Positions 15,034 through 25,403 of a DNA stretch of 64,000 nt are shown in pieces. The notes below the pieces were generated by a model. The model did no database searches. It was given only the letters and a program-made list of their open reading frames with translations, and had not been told where the DNA came from. Every line of letters starts with the position of its first letter. Position 1 is the stretch's first letter. The stretch is from Acidobacteriota bacterium (GTDB lineage Bacteria > Acidobacteriota > Blastocatellia > HR10), in contig JAUQQC010000002.1 in assembly GCA_030550025.1 (NCBI GenBank), positions 68,356 to 132,355 on the forward strand, written 5' to 3'. The position numbers and the translations under genes were made by a program.

Positions 15034-17715
15034 ATGATGAGCCAGCTACCGGAGGGCATGGTTTTCGTGGCCGAGTCGGGAGGGATTGAGGAGTATCGCA
15101 TGGCTAATGGGATGAAAATACTCCTCTCGGAGCAGAAAGCGGCCCCGGTGGTCGCCTTCATGGTCCTCTATCATGTGGGGTCGCGCAATGAGGCGGTCGG
15201 CTATACCGGGGCGACGCACCTTTTGGAACACATGCTCTTCAAGGGGACGCCGACGTTCAATGCGCGGCGGGGGACAGCGATCGCGACCGTCCTGCACCGA
15301 ATCGGCGCAGTCTTCAATGCGACGACGTGGTTTGATCGGACGAACTATTACGAGGCCGTCCCTCGCGAGCATTTGGAATTGGTCATGCAGCTTGAGGCGG
15401 ACCGCATGCGGAATGCGCTCATTTTGGATGAAGATCGGGAGCAGGAGCGGATCGTCGTGCGGAACGAGTTGGAGCGAGGGGAGAACGATCCGCTCAACGT
15501 CTTGGAGATTCACACCTGGGCGACGGCCTTTCGCGAGCACCCGTATCACCATCCGACGATCGGGTGGCGAAGTGATGTGGAGAATGTTCCGACGGAGCGG
15601 CTCCGAGAGTTCTACCACACGTTCTACTGGCCGAATAATGCGACGGCGATCGTCGTCGGGGACTTCGATCGGGAACAAGTGTTCCGCTGGTTTGAGCGCC
15701 ATTTCGGAGCGATCCCGCCGTCCCCGCATCCGATCCCTGAGGTCTACACGGTGGAGCCGCCGCAGGAAGGAGAGCGCCGCTTCCTCATTCGGCGAGCGGG
15801 TGAGGTCGGTGCCGTGATGCTCGGTTATCACACGCCAGAGGCGAAGCATCCGGACATATATCCGCTGGCGGTGTTAGCGCGTCTTTTGGCTGGGGGGGTA
15901 ACGACGCGCCTTTATCAACGGCTTGTGGATGGGGAGTTAGCCGTCAGCGTGCGGGCGTTCGCTTCGCATCTTCGGGATCCGGGGCTTTTCGAGATCACGG
16001 CCGTGCTTCGGCCAGGCATCGAGCATGCGCGCGTCGAAGGTGCGATTCGTGAGGAGATCGTGCGACTTCAGGAGGAGCGCGTGAGCGAAGCGGAGTTGGA
16101 GCGTGCGAAGAACAAGATCGAGGCCGAGACCTTCTACGCTCGGGATGGCGCGCTGCAGTTCGCGTTCGCTTTGGGGGAGGCGGAAGCGAGCGCCGACTGG
16201 CGATGGTTCATCGACTACGTCCCGAACGTGCGGCGGGTCACGGCGGAGGATGTGCAGCGCGTCGCCCAGGCGTATCTTCACGAGGACAACCTCACGGTCG
16301 GTTGGTTCGTTCCGAAGAACACGAGTGGACGGGGAGCGGCGAGCGTTGGTGAGCGGGGTGGGCATTCACTTCATCGTCCGGCGTTCTTCAGATCGGAGGC
16401 GTCGGCCGGAGCTGCAGGGCCTCCATCGGATCAATCCTTCGCCAAGCGCGCGGTCTCGTTCACCCTGTCCAATGGTGTTCGAGGGCTCATTCTGGAGAAT
16501 CGCGCGAATCCGACTGTGGAAGTTCGGGCAGCGCTCTTCGCTGGTCGGGCCTTCGAGCCGGTGGAGCAGCCGGAGCTGGCCGCCGTGACGGCCTCCATGT
16601 TGATGCGAGGGACTGAGCGGCGGAGCAAGTTGGAAATTGCTGCGTGGTTGGAGGACGTGGGGGCGGAGGTGCATATCGGGGCGAATCGCTTCCTGGCGAC
16701 GGCGAGCGCGACCTCTCTCAGCCAAGATGTCGGGCGTCTGCTGGAGACATTGGCGGAAGTGCTACGGGAACCGACGTTCCCCGAAGAGGAGCTGGTGAAG
16801 CTCAAGTCGCAAATGATCGGTCAGATTCGTCGGAGCCAGGAGCACACGGGCGTGCGTGCTTTCGAGCGCTTCTCGCAACTCCTCTACGACCGCTCGAGCC
16901 CGTTTTACGAGCCCTCGGCGTCCGAGCGCGTGGCGAGCATCGAAGCGATGACCGTCGAGGACGTGCGGCGCTTTTATCGTGCGCGTTATGGCCCGCGCCA
17001 CTTGGTGTTGGTCATCGTCGGCGATGTTGGGGCGGCGGAGATCGCCGAGCGCATTCGGCAACAATTTGGCGATTGGTCTCCCGAACCGACCGAAGACCCG
17101 CGCGCGATGTGGGCGCGAATGCCGCGTGCGTCCTTGCCTGAGGCGCCGTTTCGCGAAGTGATCTACATGCCGGATAAGGCGAACGTGGACGTCATCCTTG
17201 GGCATGCGGGCCGGCTGCGGCGAACCGATCCCGACTATGTAGCGGCGATCATTGGCAATGCGGCCTTGGGCTATTCGACGCTCTCCTCTCGGTTGGGGGT
17301 GCGCGTGCGGGATCAGGAGGGGCTCACCTATGGGATCATCTCACGCTTTTTCGAGCCGAGCTTCTTGGACGGGCCGTGGGGCGTGAGCGTGACGGTCAAT
17401 CCGGAGAACGTCGAGCGCGCCATAGCGTCCACGATGGAGGTCCTCACGCGCTATGTGGCCGAGGGGATCACTCCGCAGGAACTCGAGGATGAAAAGTCGG
17501 CCTTCGTGGGATCGTTCCTCGTGGGACTGGGGACCAATGGCGGGATCGCCGCGCAGCTACTTTTGGCCGAGGTCTTTGGGTTTGGGCCCGCGTATTTGGA
17601 TCATCTGCCTGAACAGGTCCGGGCGCTCACGAGGGAGGAGGTGAACGCAGCGATTCGTACCTATCTGCATCCGGAACGGCTCATCACGGTGATCGCCGGA
17701 GAATATCGGGCGTGA
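15034..17715 (+). CDS. M16 family zinc peptidase (two-domain, processing-peptidase-like)
   Basis: The protein has 893 residues from ATG 15034, which follows GGGAGG; a GTG at 15028 overlaps that site. The N-terminal half has the inverted zinc motif HLLEH (H62, E65, H66) in GATHLLEHMLFKGT and the downstream glutamate region around VVRNELERGENDP. The C-terminal half repeats the fold without HxxEH, as in pitrilysin-family pairs where only one half is catalytic. No signal peptide is evident, so it may be cytoplasmic or exported by an unrecognised route. It probably degrades peptides. It has its own promoter and precedes the ECF operon. Confidence 0.92.
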   Translation: MMSQLPEGMVFVAESGGIEEYRMANGMKILLSEQKAAPVVAFMVLYHVGSRNEAVGYTGATHLLEHMLFKGTPTFNARRGTAIATVLHRIGAVFNATTWFDRTNYYEAVPREHLELVMQLEADRMRNALILDEDREQERIVVRNELERGENDPLNVLEIHTWATAFREHPYHHPTIGWRSDVENVPTERLREFYHTFYWPNNATAIVVGDFDREQVFRWFERHFGAIPPSPHPIPEVYTVEPPQEGERRFLIRRAGEVGAVMLGYHTPEAKHPDIYPLAVLARLLAGGVTTRLYQRLVDGELAVSVRAFASHLRDPGLFEITAVLRPGIEHARVEGAIREEIVRLQEERVSEAELERAKNKIEAETFYARDGALQFAFALGEAEASADWRWFIDYVPNVRRVTAEDVQRVAQAYLHEDNLTVGWFVPKNTSGRGAASVGERGGHSLHRPAFFRSEASAGAAGPPSDQSFAKRAVSFTLSNGVRGLILENRANPTVEVRAALFAGRAFEPVEQPELAAVTASMLMRGTERRSKLEIAAWLEDVGAEVHIGANRFLATASATSLSQDVGRLLETLAEVLREPTFPEEELVKLKSQMIGQIRRSQEHTGVRAFERFSQLLYDRSSPFYEPSASERVASIEAMTVEDVRRFYRARYGPRHLVLVIVGDVGAAEIAERIRQQFGDWSPEPTEDPRAMWARMPRASLPEAPFREVIYMPDKANVDVILGHAGRLRRTDPDYVAAIIGNAALGYSTLSSRLGVRVRDQEGLTYGIISRFFEPSFLDGPWGVSVTVNPENVERAIASTMEVLTRYVAEGITPQELEDEKSAFVGSFLVGLGTNGGIAAQLLLAEVFGFGPAYLDHLPEQVRALTREEVNAAIRTYLHPERLITVIAGEYRA

Positions 17716-17799
17716 GGGGGGATGCGGCGTAACCGGGACCTCTTGGCCCGACGTAGTAGATTCGGGAACCAAGATGGCACAAGCTGAGTTGTATAGAGC

Positions 17800-18477
17800 G
17801 TGGTGGCGGAGAAGCGCAATTCGGCGAACGAGCTTGTGCCCGACGACGAGGAGCTGGTCGAGCGGAGTCTGGCGGGCGATGCGGAGGCCTTCGAGATGTT
17901 GGTCCGACGCTATGGCCGAGCCGTCTACAATGTCGCGGGGCGCTTCTTCCGGCAGCCGGAGATGCGGGAGGACATCACGCAGGAGACGTTCTTGAAGGTG
18001 TATCAGGCCTTGCACACGTATCGGCGAGGGGCATCTTTCGAACGATGGCTGATGAAAATCGCCGTGAACGCATGCTATGATGAATTACGGCGGATGCAGC
18101 GGCGGCGGGAGTTCAGTTTGGCGGATCTGGCTGAGGACGAACGGACGTGGTTGGAGGAGGCCTTGGCGAAACCGGCGTTCGAGCTGTTTGAGCAGCAGCA
18201 GCAGAGCGAGGATGCGGCGGCCTTGGCCGAAAAGCTGCTCGCTAGTCTCTCGCCGGAGGATCGCTTGGTCATGCTCCTGTACGAGCGCGATGGACTCTCG
18301 ACGGCCGAGATCGGTGAGCTGATGGGGTGGTCGCGCTCGAAGGTGAAGATCCGATTGTTTCGAGCGCGGCGCGCTTTGGACAAACGGCTGCGTCGGATGC
18401 TGCAGATGGCGCGGCCGGCATCGGCCTTGAAGGCGAAAGCCGACGAGCCGGAATCGCAGCGAGCGAACGAGAGATGA
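17800..18477 (+). CDS. ECF sigma-70 factor
   Basis: A protein of 225 residues with region 2 at about 30-95 (FEMLVRRYGRAVYNVAGRFF, DITQETFLKVYQAL, FERWLMKIAVNACYD) and region 4 at about 155-205 (LSPEDRLVMLLYERDGLSTAEIGELMGWSRSKVKIRLFRARRAL). It directs RNA polymerase to stress genes. The start is GTG 17800, with no strong ribosome site. Its stop overlaps the start of the anti-sigma gene as ATGA. The following genes encode a Spy-like periplasmic protein and a MacA/MacB-type exporter, so an envelope-stress role is likely. Confidence 0.93.
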   Translation: MVAEKRNSANELVPDDEELVERSLAGDAEAFEMLVRRYGRAVYNVAGRFFRQPEMREDITQETFLKVYQALHTYRRGASFERWLMKIAVNACYDELRRMQRRREFSLADLAEDERTWLEEALAKPAFELFEQQQQSEDAAALAEKLLASLSPEDRLVMLLYERDGLSTAEIGELMGWSRSKVKIRLFRARRALDKRLRRMLQMARPASALKAKADEPESQRANER

Positions 18478-18974
18478 CCTGCCGAGACATCCGAAAGCGC
18501 ATGGCGATGTGGGTGCGCGCGGCCGACCCTGGGGAGATCGCCGGGGCGGAGCGAGAGGCGCTGGCAGCGCATCTCTCCGCATGTCCGGCCTGCGCCGAGG
18601 AGTTGCGGCTGCTGGCACTCAAGCGCATCTTGTTGCGGGCGACCCGAGCGCCGGAGGTCGACCCAGCGCCTTCGCTCTACGCGCGCGTGAGCGCGCGACT
18701 GCGTCAGGAGCGCGCTCGACCGGTCTTCTCCTTCTGGGAGGCAGCGCGCGCCTTTGCTGCCAGCGTCGTCATCGTGGCGATGCTCCTGCTCATGTTGCTT
18801 GTTGGAGCGAACGTCTATATCCACCAGCGGATTCCCGTCGAGCGGCGGGATTTCCTCTCGGCCTTGATGGAGCGTAACTTCTCGGAGGCCGAGCGCTTGG
18901 TCTTCACCGGGGAGGAGCTGAGCCAGGAGGGCGTGTTGAGCGCGCTTGCTGCTGGGCCGCGAGAATCGCGATGA
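18474..18974 (+). CDS. Anti-sigma factor with zinc-finger (ZAS) domain
   Basis: A protein of 166 residues. Its N-terminus has the zinc-binding anti-sigma motif: C3, then H33-x3-C37-x2-C40 in HLSACPACAEEL. A single membrane helix follows (about 99-122, FAASVVIVAMLLLMLLVG), and a short periplasmic C-terminus ends the protein. It should hold the ECF sigma factor at the membrane until a redox or envelope signal. Start ATG 18474 overlaps the sigma stop (ATGA), which keeps the two proteins in balance. Its own stop overlaps the next start in the same way. Confidence 0.9.
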   Translation: MTCRDIRKRMAMWVRAADPGEIAGAEREALAAHLSACPACAEELRLLALKRILLRATRAPEVDPAPSLYARVSARLRQERARPVFSFWEAARAFAASVVIVAMLLLMLLVGANVYIHQRIPVERRDFLSALMERNFSEAERLVFTGEELSQEGVLSALAAGPRESR

Positions 18975-19384
18975 CTTTTCGCAATAGTTCATGGCGGGCT
19001 CGCTTAACGGTTTTAGGCGTTTTCGCGCTCGGGGTAGCGCTTGGCGCGCTGGCTATGGATTTCTATCAGCGAGGCGTTTGGGGACGCGGTCCTGCGGGAC
19101 CGCCCTCGCGCGGCGAGAGCGCGCGCGAGCGACATCTGCAATATCTCGTCCGGGAGCTGAAGCTCACATCGCAGCAGACCGAGCAGGTGCGGCGGATCCT
19201 CGATGAGACGCGGCAGGAGTTCATGCAACTTCGTAATGAGATGCGCCCGCGATTTGAAGAGATTCGTCGCCGCTCGCGCGAACGGCTGCGCGCCGTTCTG
19301 ACGCCGGAACAGCAGGCGAAGTTCGACGAGCTGATGAAGCGCATGGAGGAGGAGCGGGAGCGCCATCGCCGAGACGGGCCATAA
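18971..19384 (+). CDS. Spy/CpxP-like periplasmic stress protein
   Basis: A protein of 137 residues: an N-terminal membrane or signal helix (about 10-30), then long charged helices with two LTxxQ-type motifs, LTSQQTEQVRRIL and LTPEQQAKFDELMKRM. These are the hallmarks of the Spy/CpxP and heavy-metal-sensor group, periplasmic chaperones or modulators of envelope stress. The start overlaps the anti-sigma stop as ATGA. Its position between anti-sigma factor and exporter suggests that it helps sense or buffer the stress the exporter relieves. Confidence 0.8.
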   Translation: MTFRNSSWRARLTVLGVFALGVALGALAMDFYQRGVWGRGPAGPPSRGESARERHLQYLVRELKLTSQQTEQVRRILDETRQEFMQLRNEMRPRFEEIRRRSRERLRAVLTPEQQAKFDELMKRMEEERERHRRDGP

Positions 19385-19399
19385 GGGAGGGAGAATCGT

Positions 19400-21229
19400 A
19401 TGGAGCGAATGAGAGTCCTTTTGACGAAAAAACGGATCGTGATCCTCTCGCTCGCGCTTGTGGTCATCGTTGGAGGGATCCTCTCGTTGACGGTCTTCCG
19501 ACAGCGAGCGGCTGCGAGCGAGTTCTTCACCGCGAAGGTGGATCGTGGGCCCGTGCGCAACGTCGTCAACGCCACGGGCACGGTCCAGGCGGTCGTGACG
19601 GTTCAAGTGGGGAGCCAGGTCTCCGGGCAAATCCAGGCTCTGTATGCGGACTTCAATTCCGTCGTCAAGCGGGGGCAGCTGTTGGCCAAGATCGATCCTC
19701 GCAACTTCGAGGCGCAGTTGGAGAACGCGCGGGCGAATCTGGCGGCCGCTGAAGCGCGCGTGCGCACGGTGGAGGCGGAATTGAACACGCAGCGGGCGAA
19801 TCTGGCGGCCGCCGAAGCGAATCTCGAGGCCGCGCGCGTCGCCATGGAGAACGCCAATCTCATCTTACGCCGCTATACGGAACTGGCGCAAAGCGGCGTG
19901 CTCTCGCAGAACGAATACGACACGGCCAAGGCGAACGCCGATTCGGCTCGAGCGCGGTATAATCAGGCCGCGGCGGCCGTGCAGCAGGTGAGGGCGCAGA
20001 TTCGCGCCACCGAGGCACAGTTGGAGCAGGCGAGGGCACAGGTCGAACAGGCGCGCGCCGAGGTCAATCGCGCTCGGGTGAACTTGGAGTATACGAACAT
20101 CTACTCTCCCGTGGATGGCGTCGTCATCTCGCGCAATGTGGACGTCGGGCAGACGGTCGCCGCGAGCTTGCAAGCTCCCACGCTCTTTGTCATCGCCAAC
20201 GATCTGACCAAGATGCAGGTCCATGCGAACGTGGACGAGGCCGACATCGGGAAGATCTCTGAGGCCGTGGACGTGCGCTTCACCGTGGACGCCTATCCCA
20301 ATGATACGTTCGTCGGTCGGATTCAGGAGATTCGCTTGAACCCGCAGACGGTGCAGAACGTCGTGACCTACAGCGTGATCATTGCCGTGGACAATCCCGA
20401 TTTGAAGCTCAAGCCGGGGATGACGGCCAACATCACCATCACCGTGGATCAACGGGAGAACGTCTTGCGCGTGCCGAATGCCGCCTTGCGGTACCTGCCG
20501 CCTGGCGTCACGCGGGAGAAGGTAATGGAGTTGCTGCGACAGGGACCGCCACTTCAGCCGCCTTCGTCGGCTGAGGGGAAGTCAGGTGGTGCTCCGTCAT
20601 CGGGGAAGACCGCACCTTCAACGCGTGGAGAGCAGGCTTCTGGAGCGCGTCCGCAATTCCCGCGCGAGTCGGGTCGGATGCCTGCTGAGATCCCCGGACT
20701 GTCGCCGGAGGCTGCGGCCTTGGCCCGACAGCTTCGCGATCCCAATCTGACGTCGGAGGAGCGGCGGGCGCTTCTCGAAAAGCTGCGCGCCTTGCCCGAG
20801 GCTGAGCGGCAGAAGATTCGTGAGAGCTTCCAGCGCTTTCGCGCAGAGGGGGGGGCGCCGTCGGCGGCTTCAGCGGGACCGATGCAGCGGCGTGGACCGA
20901 CGTCTACTGTGACGCTCGCTCCCGGACAGCTTTGGGATCCATCCGAGAAGCTGCGCTTTCCGACGCCGCGTGAGACCAGCCGCATCCGTCCGGCGATCGT
21001 CTGGGTGTTGAGCGCGCAGAAGAAGCCCGAGCCGCGGCGCGTCCTGCTGGGCATCACCGATGGCGTGAATACGGAAGTCGTGGCGGGCGAGGTGAAGGAG
21101 GGGGAGCAGGTCATCATCGGCGATACCTCACAAGTACCTGCACAACCGCAAAGTGGCGCGCCATCGCCCTTCGGTCGGCCCGTTGGGTTCGGTCCGCCGC
21201 GACCGGCCGGCGGTGGCATGCGCCGATGA
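19400..21229 (+). CDS. MacA/HlyD-type periplasmic adaptor subunit with large insertion
   Basis: A protein of 609 residues with an N-terminal membrane helix, a lipoyl-like half ([15 protein letters not shown]), a coiled coil of about 140 residues (90-235), the returning lipoyl half ([19 protein letters not shown]) and a beta-barrel domain. At about 368-530, before the membrane-proximal domain resumes ([18 protein letters not shown]), there is a low-complexity insertion rich in Pro, Ser and Arg. Inside it is a helical piece, [17 protein letters not shown]. MacA normally has about 370-400 residues. It links the MacB-type transporter to an outer-membrane channel, not encoded here. The ribosome site AAGGGAGGGAG precedes ATG. 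Confidence 0.9.
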   Translation: MERMRVLLTKKRIVILSLALVVIVGGILSLTVFRQRAAASEFFTAKVDRGPVRNVVNATGTVQAVVTVQVGSQVSGQIQALYADFNSVVKRGQLLAKIDPRNFEAQLENARANLAAAEARVRTVEAELNTQRANLAAAEANLEAARVAMENANLILRRYTELAQSGVLSQNEYDTAKANADSARARYNQAAAAVQQVRAQIRATEAQLEQARAQVEQARAEVNRARVNLEYTNIYSPVDGVVISRNVDVGQTVAASLQAPTLFVIANDLTKMQVHANVDEADIGKISEAVDVRFTVDAYPNDTFVGRIQEIRLNPQTVQNVVTYSVIIAVDNPDLKLKPGMTANITITVDQRENVLRVPNAALRYLPPGVTREKVMELLRQGPPLQPPSSAEGKSGGAPSSGKTAPSTRGEQASGARPQFPRESGRMPAEIPGLSPEAAALARQLRDPNLTSEERRALLEKLRALPEAERQKIRESFQRFRAEGGAPSAASAGPMQRRGPTSTVTLAPGQLWDPSEKLRFPTPRETSRIRPAIVWVLSAQKKPEPRRVLLGITDGVNTEVVAGEVKEGEQVIIGDTSQVPAQPQSGAPSPFGRPVGFGPPRPAGGGMRR

Positions 21230-22114
21230 ACGTGCCTCTGGCAAGGGGCATTTCCGCGTTACTTCGATGGAGCATCTTGGTGGGGAGGGAGATGAGTTTG
21301 GTGGAGACGATTCAAAAGGGCATCTGGCATCCGCGAGAGGAAGAGAGCAGCGTGCGGCTGCCGCCGTACGCGCCCAATCAGGTCATCCGCCTGGAGCGGG
21401 TGCATAAGGTCTACAATACGGGCGAGGTCGAGGTCCATGCGTTGCGCGGAGTCTCACTCGTGATCGAACGGGGCGAGTTCGTGGCGATCATGGGGCCCTC
21501 GGGATCGGGGAAATCCACGCTGATGAATATTCTGGGATGCCTGGATCGGCCAACGCGCGGGCGCTATTTCCTGGAGGGCGTGGACGTCTCAACGCTCTCT
21601 CGGAATGAACTGGCCGACATCCGCAATCGGCGCATTGGATTCGTCTTCCAAGCCTTCAACCTGGTGCCGCGCACTTCAGCCTTGGAGAATGTTGAGCTGC
21701 CGCTGCTGTATGCGGGGGTGCCGGCCAAGGAGCGGGTGCGGCGCGCGCGCGAAGCGTTGGCGGCCGTCGGGCTGGCCGATAAGGAGAGGAGCTTCCCCAA
21801 TCAGCTCTCCGGTGGCCAGCAGCAGCGGGTGGCCATCGCTCGCGCACTCGTCAATAATCCCTCGATCATCCTCGCCGATGAACCGACCGGAAATCTAGAC
21901 AGCCGAACGTCGGTCGAGGTGATGGAGATCTTCCAACGCCTCAATCGGGAGCGAAACTTGACGATCATCATCGTCACGCACGAGCAGGATATCGCGCAGT
22001 ATGCCAAGCGCATCATCCTCTTCCGCGACGGGCGGATTCGACACGATATGCCGGTCGAGGCGCCGCGCGAGGCCCGCGAGATCCTAGCGACCATGCCTCT
22101 GGAGGAAGAGAGCG

Positions 22115-23335
<1,221 letters not shown>

Positions 23336-23363
23336 GACCGTTGCTTCGGTCTGAAGGAGCCCT

Positions 23364-23813
23364 ATGCGGGCGGTCGTGCAACGGGTCGCTTCAGCGCGCG
23401 TGCACGTCGGCGATCGCACAGTCGGGGAGATCGGACGCGGCCTTCTCGTCTTGCTTGGCGTCGGACGAGAGGATACAGAGGCCGACGCTGCGTATCTCGC
23501 TGAGAAGATCGTTCACCTGCGCATCTTCGAGGATGCCGAGGGGAAGATGAACCGCTCGCTGCTGGATGTCGGCGGAGAGATGCTCGTCGTCTCTCAGTTC
23601 ACCCTCTACGGCGATTGTCGACGGGGCCGACGCCCATCATATTCCGAGGCAGCGCCGCCAGATCGCGCGCGCGCTCTCTACGAGCACTTCGTCGCGAAGG
23701 CCCGCGAATACGGCCCGCGTGTGGAGACGGGAATTTTCCAAGAGATGATGGACGTCGAACTGGTGAACACCGGTCCCGTCACCGTGCTCCTTGACAGCCG
23801 CAAGCAGTTTTAA
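23364..23813 (+). CDS. dtd: D-aminoacyl-tRNA deacylase
   Basis: A protein of 149 residues, the full family length. It hydrolyses D-amino acids (and glycine mischarged on tRNA-Ala) from tRNA. The active-site motifs are SQFTLYGD (about 79-86) and, near the C-terminus, NTGPVTVLL, which carries the Gly-cisPro signature GPVT. The opening [15 protein letters not shown] is typical. It lies 28 bp after the permease gene and may be read from the same message, though its function is unrelated. It ends 16 bp from the convergent SnoaL-like gene. Confidence 0.96.
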   Translation: MRAVVQRVASARVHVGDRTVGEIGRGLLVLLGVGREDTEADAAYLAEKIVHLRIFEDAEGKMNRSLLDVGGEMLVVSQFTLYGDCRRGRRPSYSEAAPPDRARALYEHFVAKAREYGPRVETGIFQEMMDVELVNTGPVTVLLDSRKQF

Positions 23814-23829
23814 CTTCGCGCCGGCGCCC

Positions 23830-24240
23830 TCACGTTTCCTTCTCCGGACGATGGTGCGCGCGCGAGAAGTGTTCGTGCACGATGCGCCAGTGACCCTCCT
23901 CTTGATGGAAGACGTGCGTCCCGCGTCCGTGGATCTCGCGTCGGTGAACGCCATCGCTCAGCGCGACCGTCCAGTAGAAGCTCACGATCGCCGTATCGCC
24001 GAACTGTTGGATGAGTGGCTCCGAGATCTGGTATTCGACCCGCTCCGCTTGTCGGAGGTAGTACTCGAACGTCTCGCGCAGAGCTTCCAACCCCCTCACG
24101 CGCTCATGCCGCGTCGAGGAGAAGCCCACGATCTCGGGGGAGAAGCTCGCGAGCGCGGCGGCCACATCTCGACGATTGAACGCCGCGGCTTGTTCTTCTT
24201 CTAAGCGGAGGAGCTCGCGTTCGAGATCAGTGCCGGCCAT
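23830..24240 (-). CDS. SnoaL-like/DUF4440-type NTF2-fold protein
   Basis: A protein of 136 residues from ATG 24240, immediately after GGAGGAGG. It opens with a helix (LERELLRLEEEQAAAFNRRDVAAALASF) followed by a cone of strands, ending FHQEEGHWRIVHEHFS, the pattern of NTF2-fold proteins annotated as SnoaL-like or nuclear-transport-factor-2 family. Such proteins are small enzymes or ligand-binding proteins, and the sequence does not show which. It is transcribed divergently from the coiled-coil gene. Confidence 0.75.
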   Translation of the reverse strand: MAGTDLERELLRLEEEQAAAFNRRDVAAALASFSPEIVGFSSTRHERVRGLEALRETFEYYLRQAERVEYQISEPLIQQFGDTAIVSFYWTVALSDGVHRREIHGRGTHVFHQEEGHWRIVHEHFSRAHHRPEKET

Positions 24241-24436
24241 ATGCCTCCTCCGGTCGAGATTTTTCCCTCGCAGCTTTTGTAACACAAGTATGGGGAGGGA
24301 GGCAATGGGATGGTGCCTTTCGCTCCAGGGGTAACCGTGATACACTGAAAGGCCCGCTCTTTAGGAAAAGCAACATGCGTGGTCAGCGAATCATCTAAGT
24401 GGACTCGAACTTGAACATTTCGGGTGAGGAGGGGAT

Positions 24437-25363
24437 ATGGCGCGAAAGACGCTCGACGAACTGCTTCTCGGCAAGCCGCTCTCCGAGGAACCGGGGGGCG
24501 AGTCCGCTCAGAGAAGACCTTGGCTCTGGCCTCTTCTGGGAGGCGCTCTCTTGCTCGTGGTCGCGGTGATCGGCTTGCTGTATCTGGTTTACGATCTCAA
24601 GGTGACGGTGCGCCAGTTGCGTGCCGATTTGCAACAGACCGACAGGGATCTGGAAGTCGCGCTCAAGCGGCTGGACGACGCCGACGCGCGGTATGCGAAT
24701 TTGAAAGCGCAGGTTGAGGTCGCCGCCGAGCATATCGGTATCACGGAGAAGGAACTGCAACGGGCGCGAGCTCTGGCGGCGGAGATCAAGCGAGAGCAGG
24801 CCGAGCGGGTCGCCGCGCTTCAAGCGGAGCTGGCGAAAAAGGCGGAGGCCGCCGAGCTTTCGGCCTTGCAGCAAGAGCACGCGCGTCGGATCGGCGCCAT
24901 TACTGGCGAGATCACAACCGTGAAGAGCGATGTCTCGGCCACCCGAGAGGAAGTCGAGAGGGCGAAGCGGGAGATCGGCGGGATTCAGCTCAAATTGAGC
25001 GAATACGGCACGCTCATCGCGCGCAATCGCGAGGAACTGCAGGAGCTCCGCCGGCGCGGCGAGCGCGAGTACTTCGAATTCGACATCACGAAGAAGAGTG
25101 GGTGGCAGCAAGTCGCTGATATTCGGATTCGGTTGACCAAGGCCGATGTCAAGAAGCAGAGGTTCAATATCGCCCTCTATGTGGGTGATCGGCCGCTGGA
25201 GCGCAAGGACAATCTCATTAACACGCCCATTCAATTTCGCGCCCAGCGGGGAGAAGCGCCCTACGAGTTGGTCGTCAACGAGGTGAAGCCCGACCGCATC
25301 ATCGGGTATTTGGCCATTCCGAAGGATCGGGCAGCGGCCTTGCGGCCGGCGATCACGCGATAA
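24437..25363 (+). CDS. Single-pass membrane protein with long coiled coil (unknown function)
   Basis: A protein of 308 residues. A cytoplasmic N-terminus of about 30 residues precedes one membrane helix (about 31-53, PLLGGALLLVVAVIGLLYLVY). A long charged coiled coil follows (about 55-205), then a beta-rich C-terminal domain of about 95 residues (FEFDITKKSGWQQVADIRIRL to ALRPAITR). I do not recognise the C-terminal domain. The arrangement suggests a trimeric or dimeric rod holding a small globular head outside the membrane. The ribosome site GAGGAGGGG precedes ATG. It faces the UbiD gene convergently and has no operon partner. Confidence 0.7.
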   Translation: MARKTLDELLLGKPLSEEPGGESAQRRPWLWPLLGGALLLVVAVIGLLYLVYDLKVTVRQLRADLQQTDRDLEVALKRLDDADARYANLKAQVEVAAEHIGITEKELQRARALAAEIKREQAERVAALQAELAKKAEAAELSALQQEHARRIGAITGEITTVKSDVSATREEVERAKREIGGIQLKLSEYGTLIARNREELQELRRRGEREYFEFDITKKSGWQQVADIRIRLTKADVKKQRFNIALYVGDRPLERKDNLINTPIQFRAQRGEAPYELVVNEVKPDRIIGYLAIPKDRAAALRPAITR

Positions 25364-25376
25364 GTCTCTCGGCTCC

Positions 25377-25399
25377 CCGTGCCATGAGCGTCGGCACGG
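25377..25399. terminator. Hairpin between convergent genes
   Basis: CCGTGCC (25377-25383) pairs with GGCACGG (25393-25399). It sits between the coiled-coil gene and the UbiD gene and could serve both directions, but no T-run is present. Confidence 0.35.
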
Positions 25400-25403
25400 C
25401 GGA

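Noticed and set aside
17774-17995. Plus-strand open frame starting upstream of the ECF sigma gene
   Set aside because: It continues out of frame into the sigma gene and ends there; the sigma frame has the family motifs.
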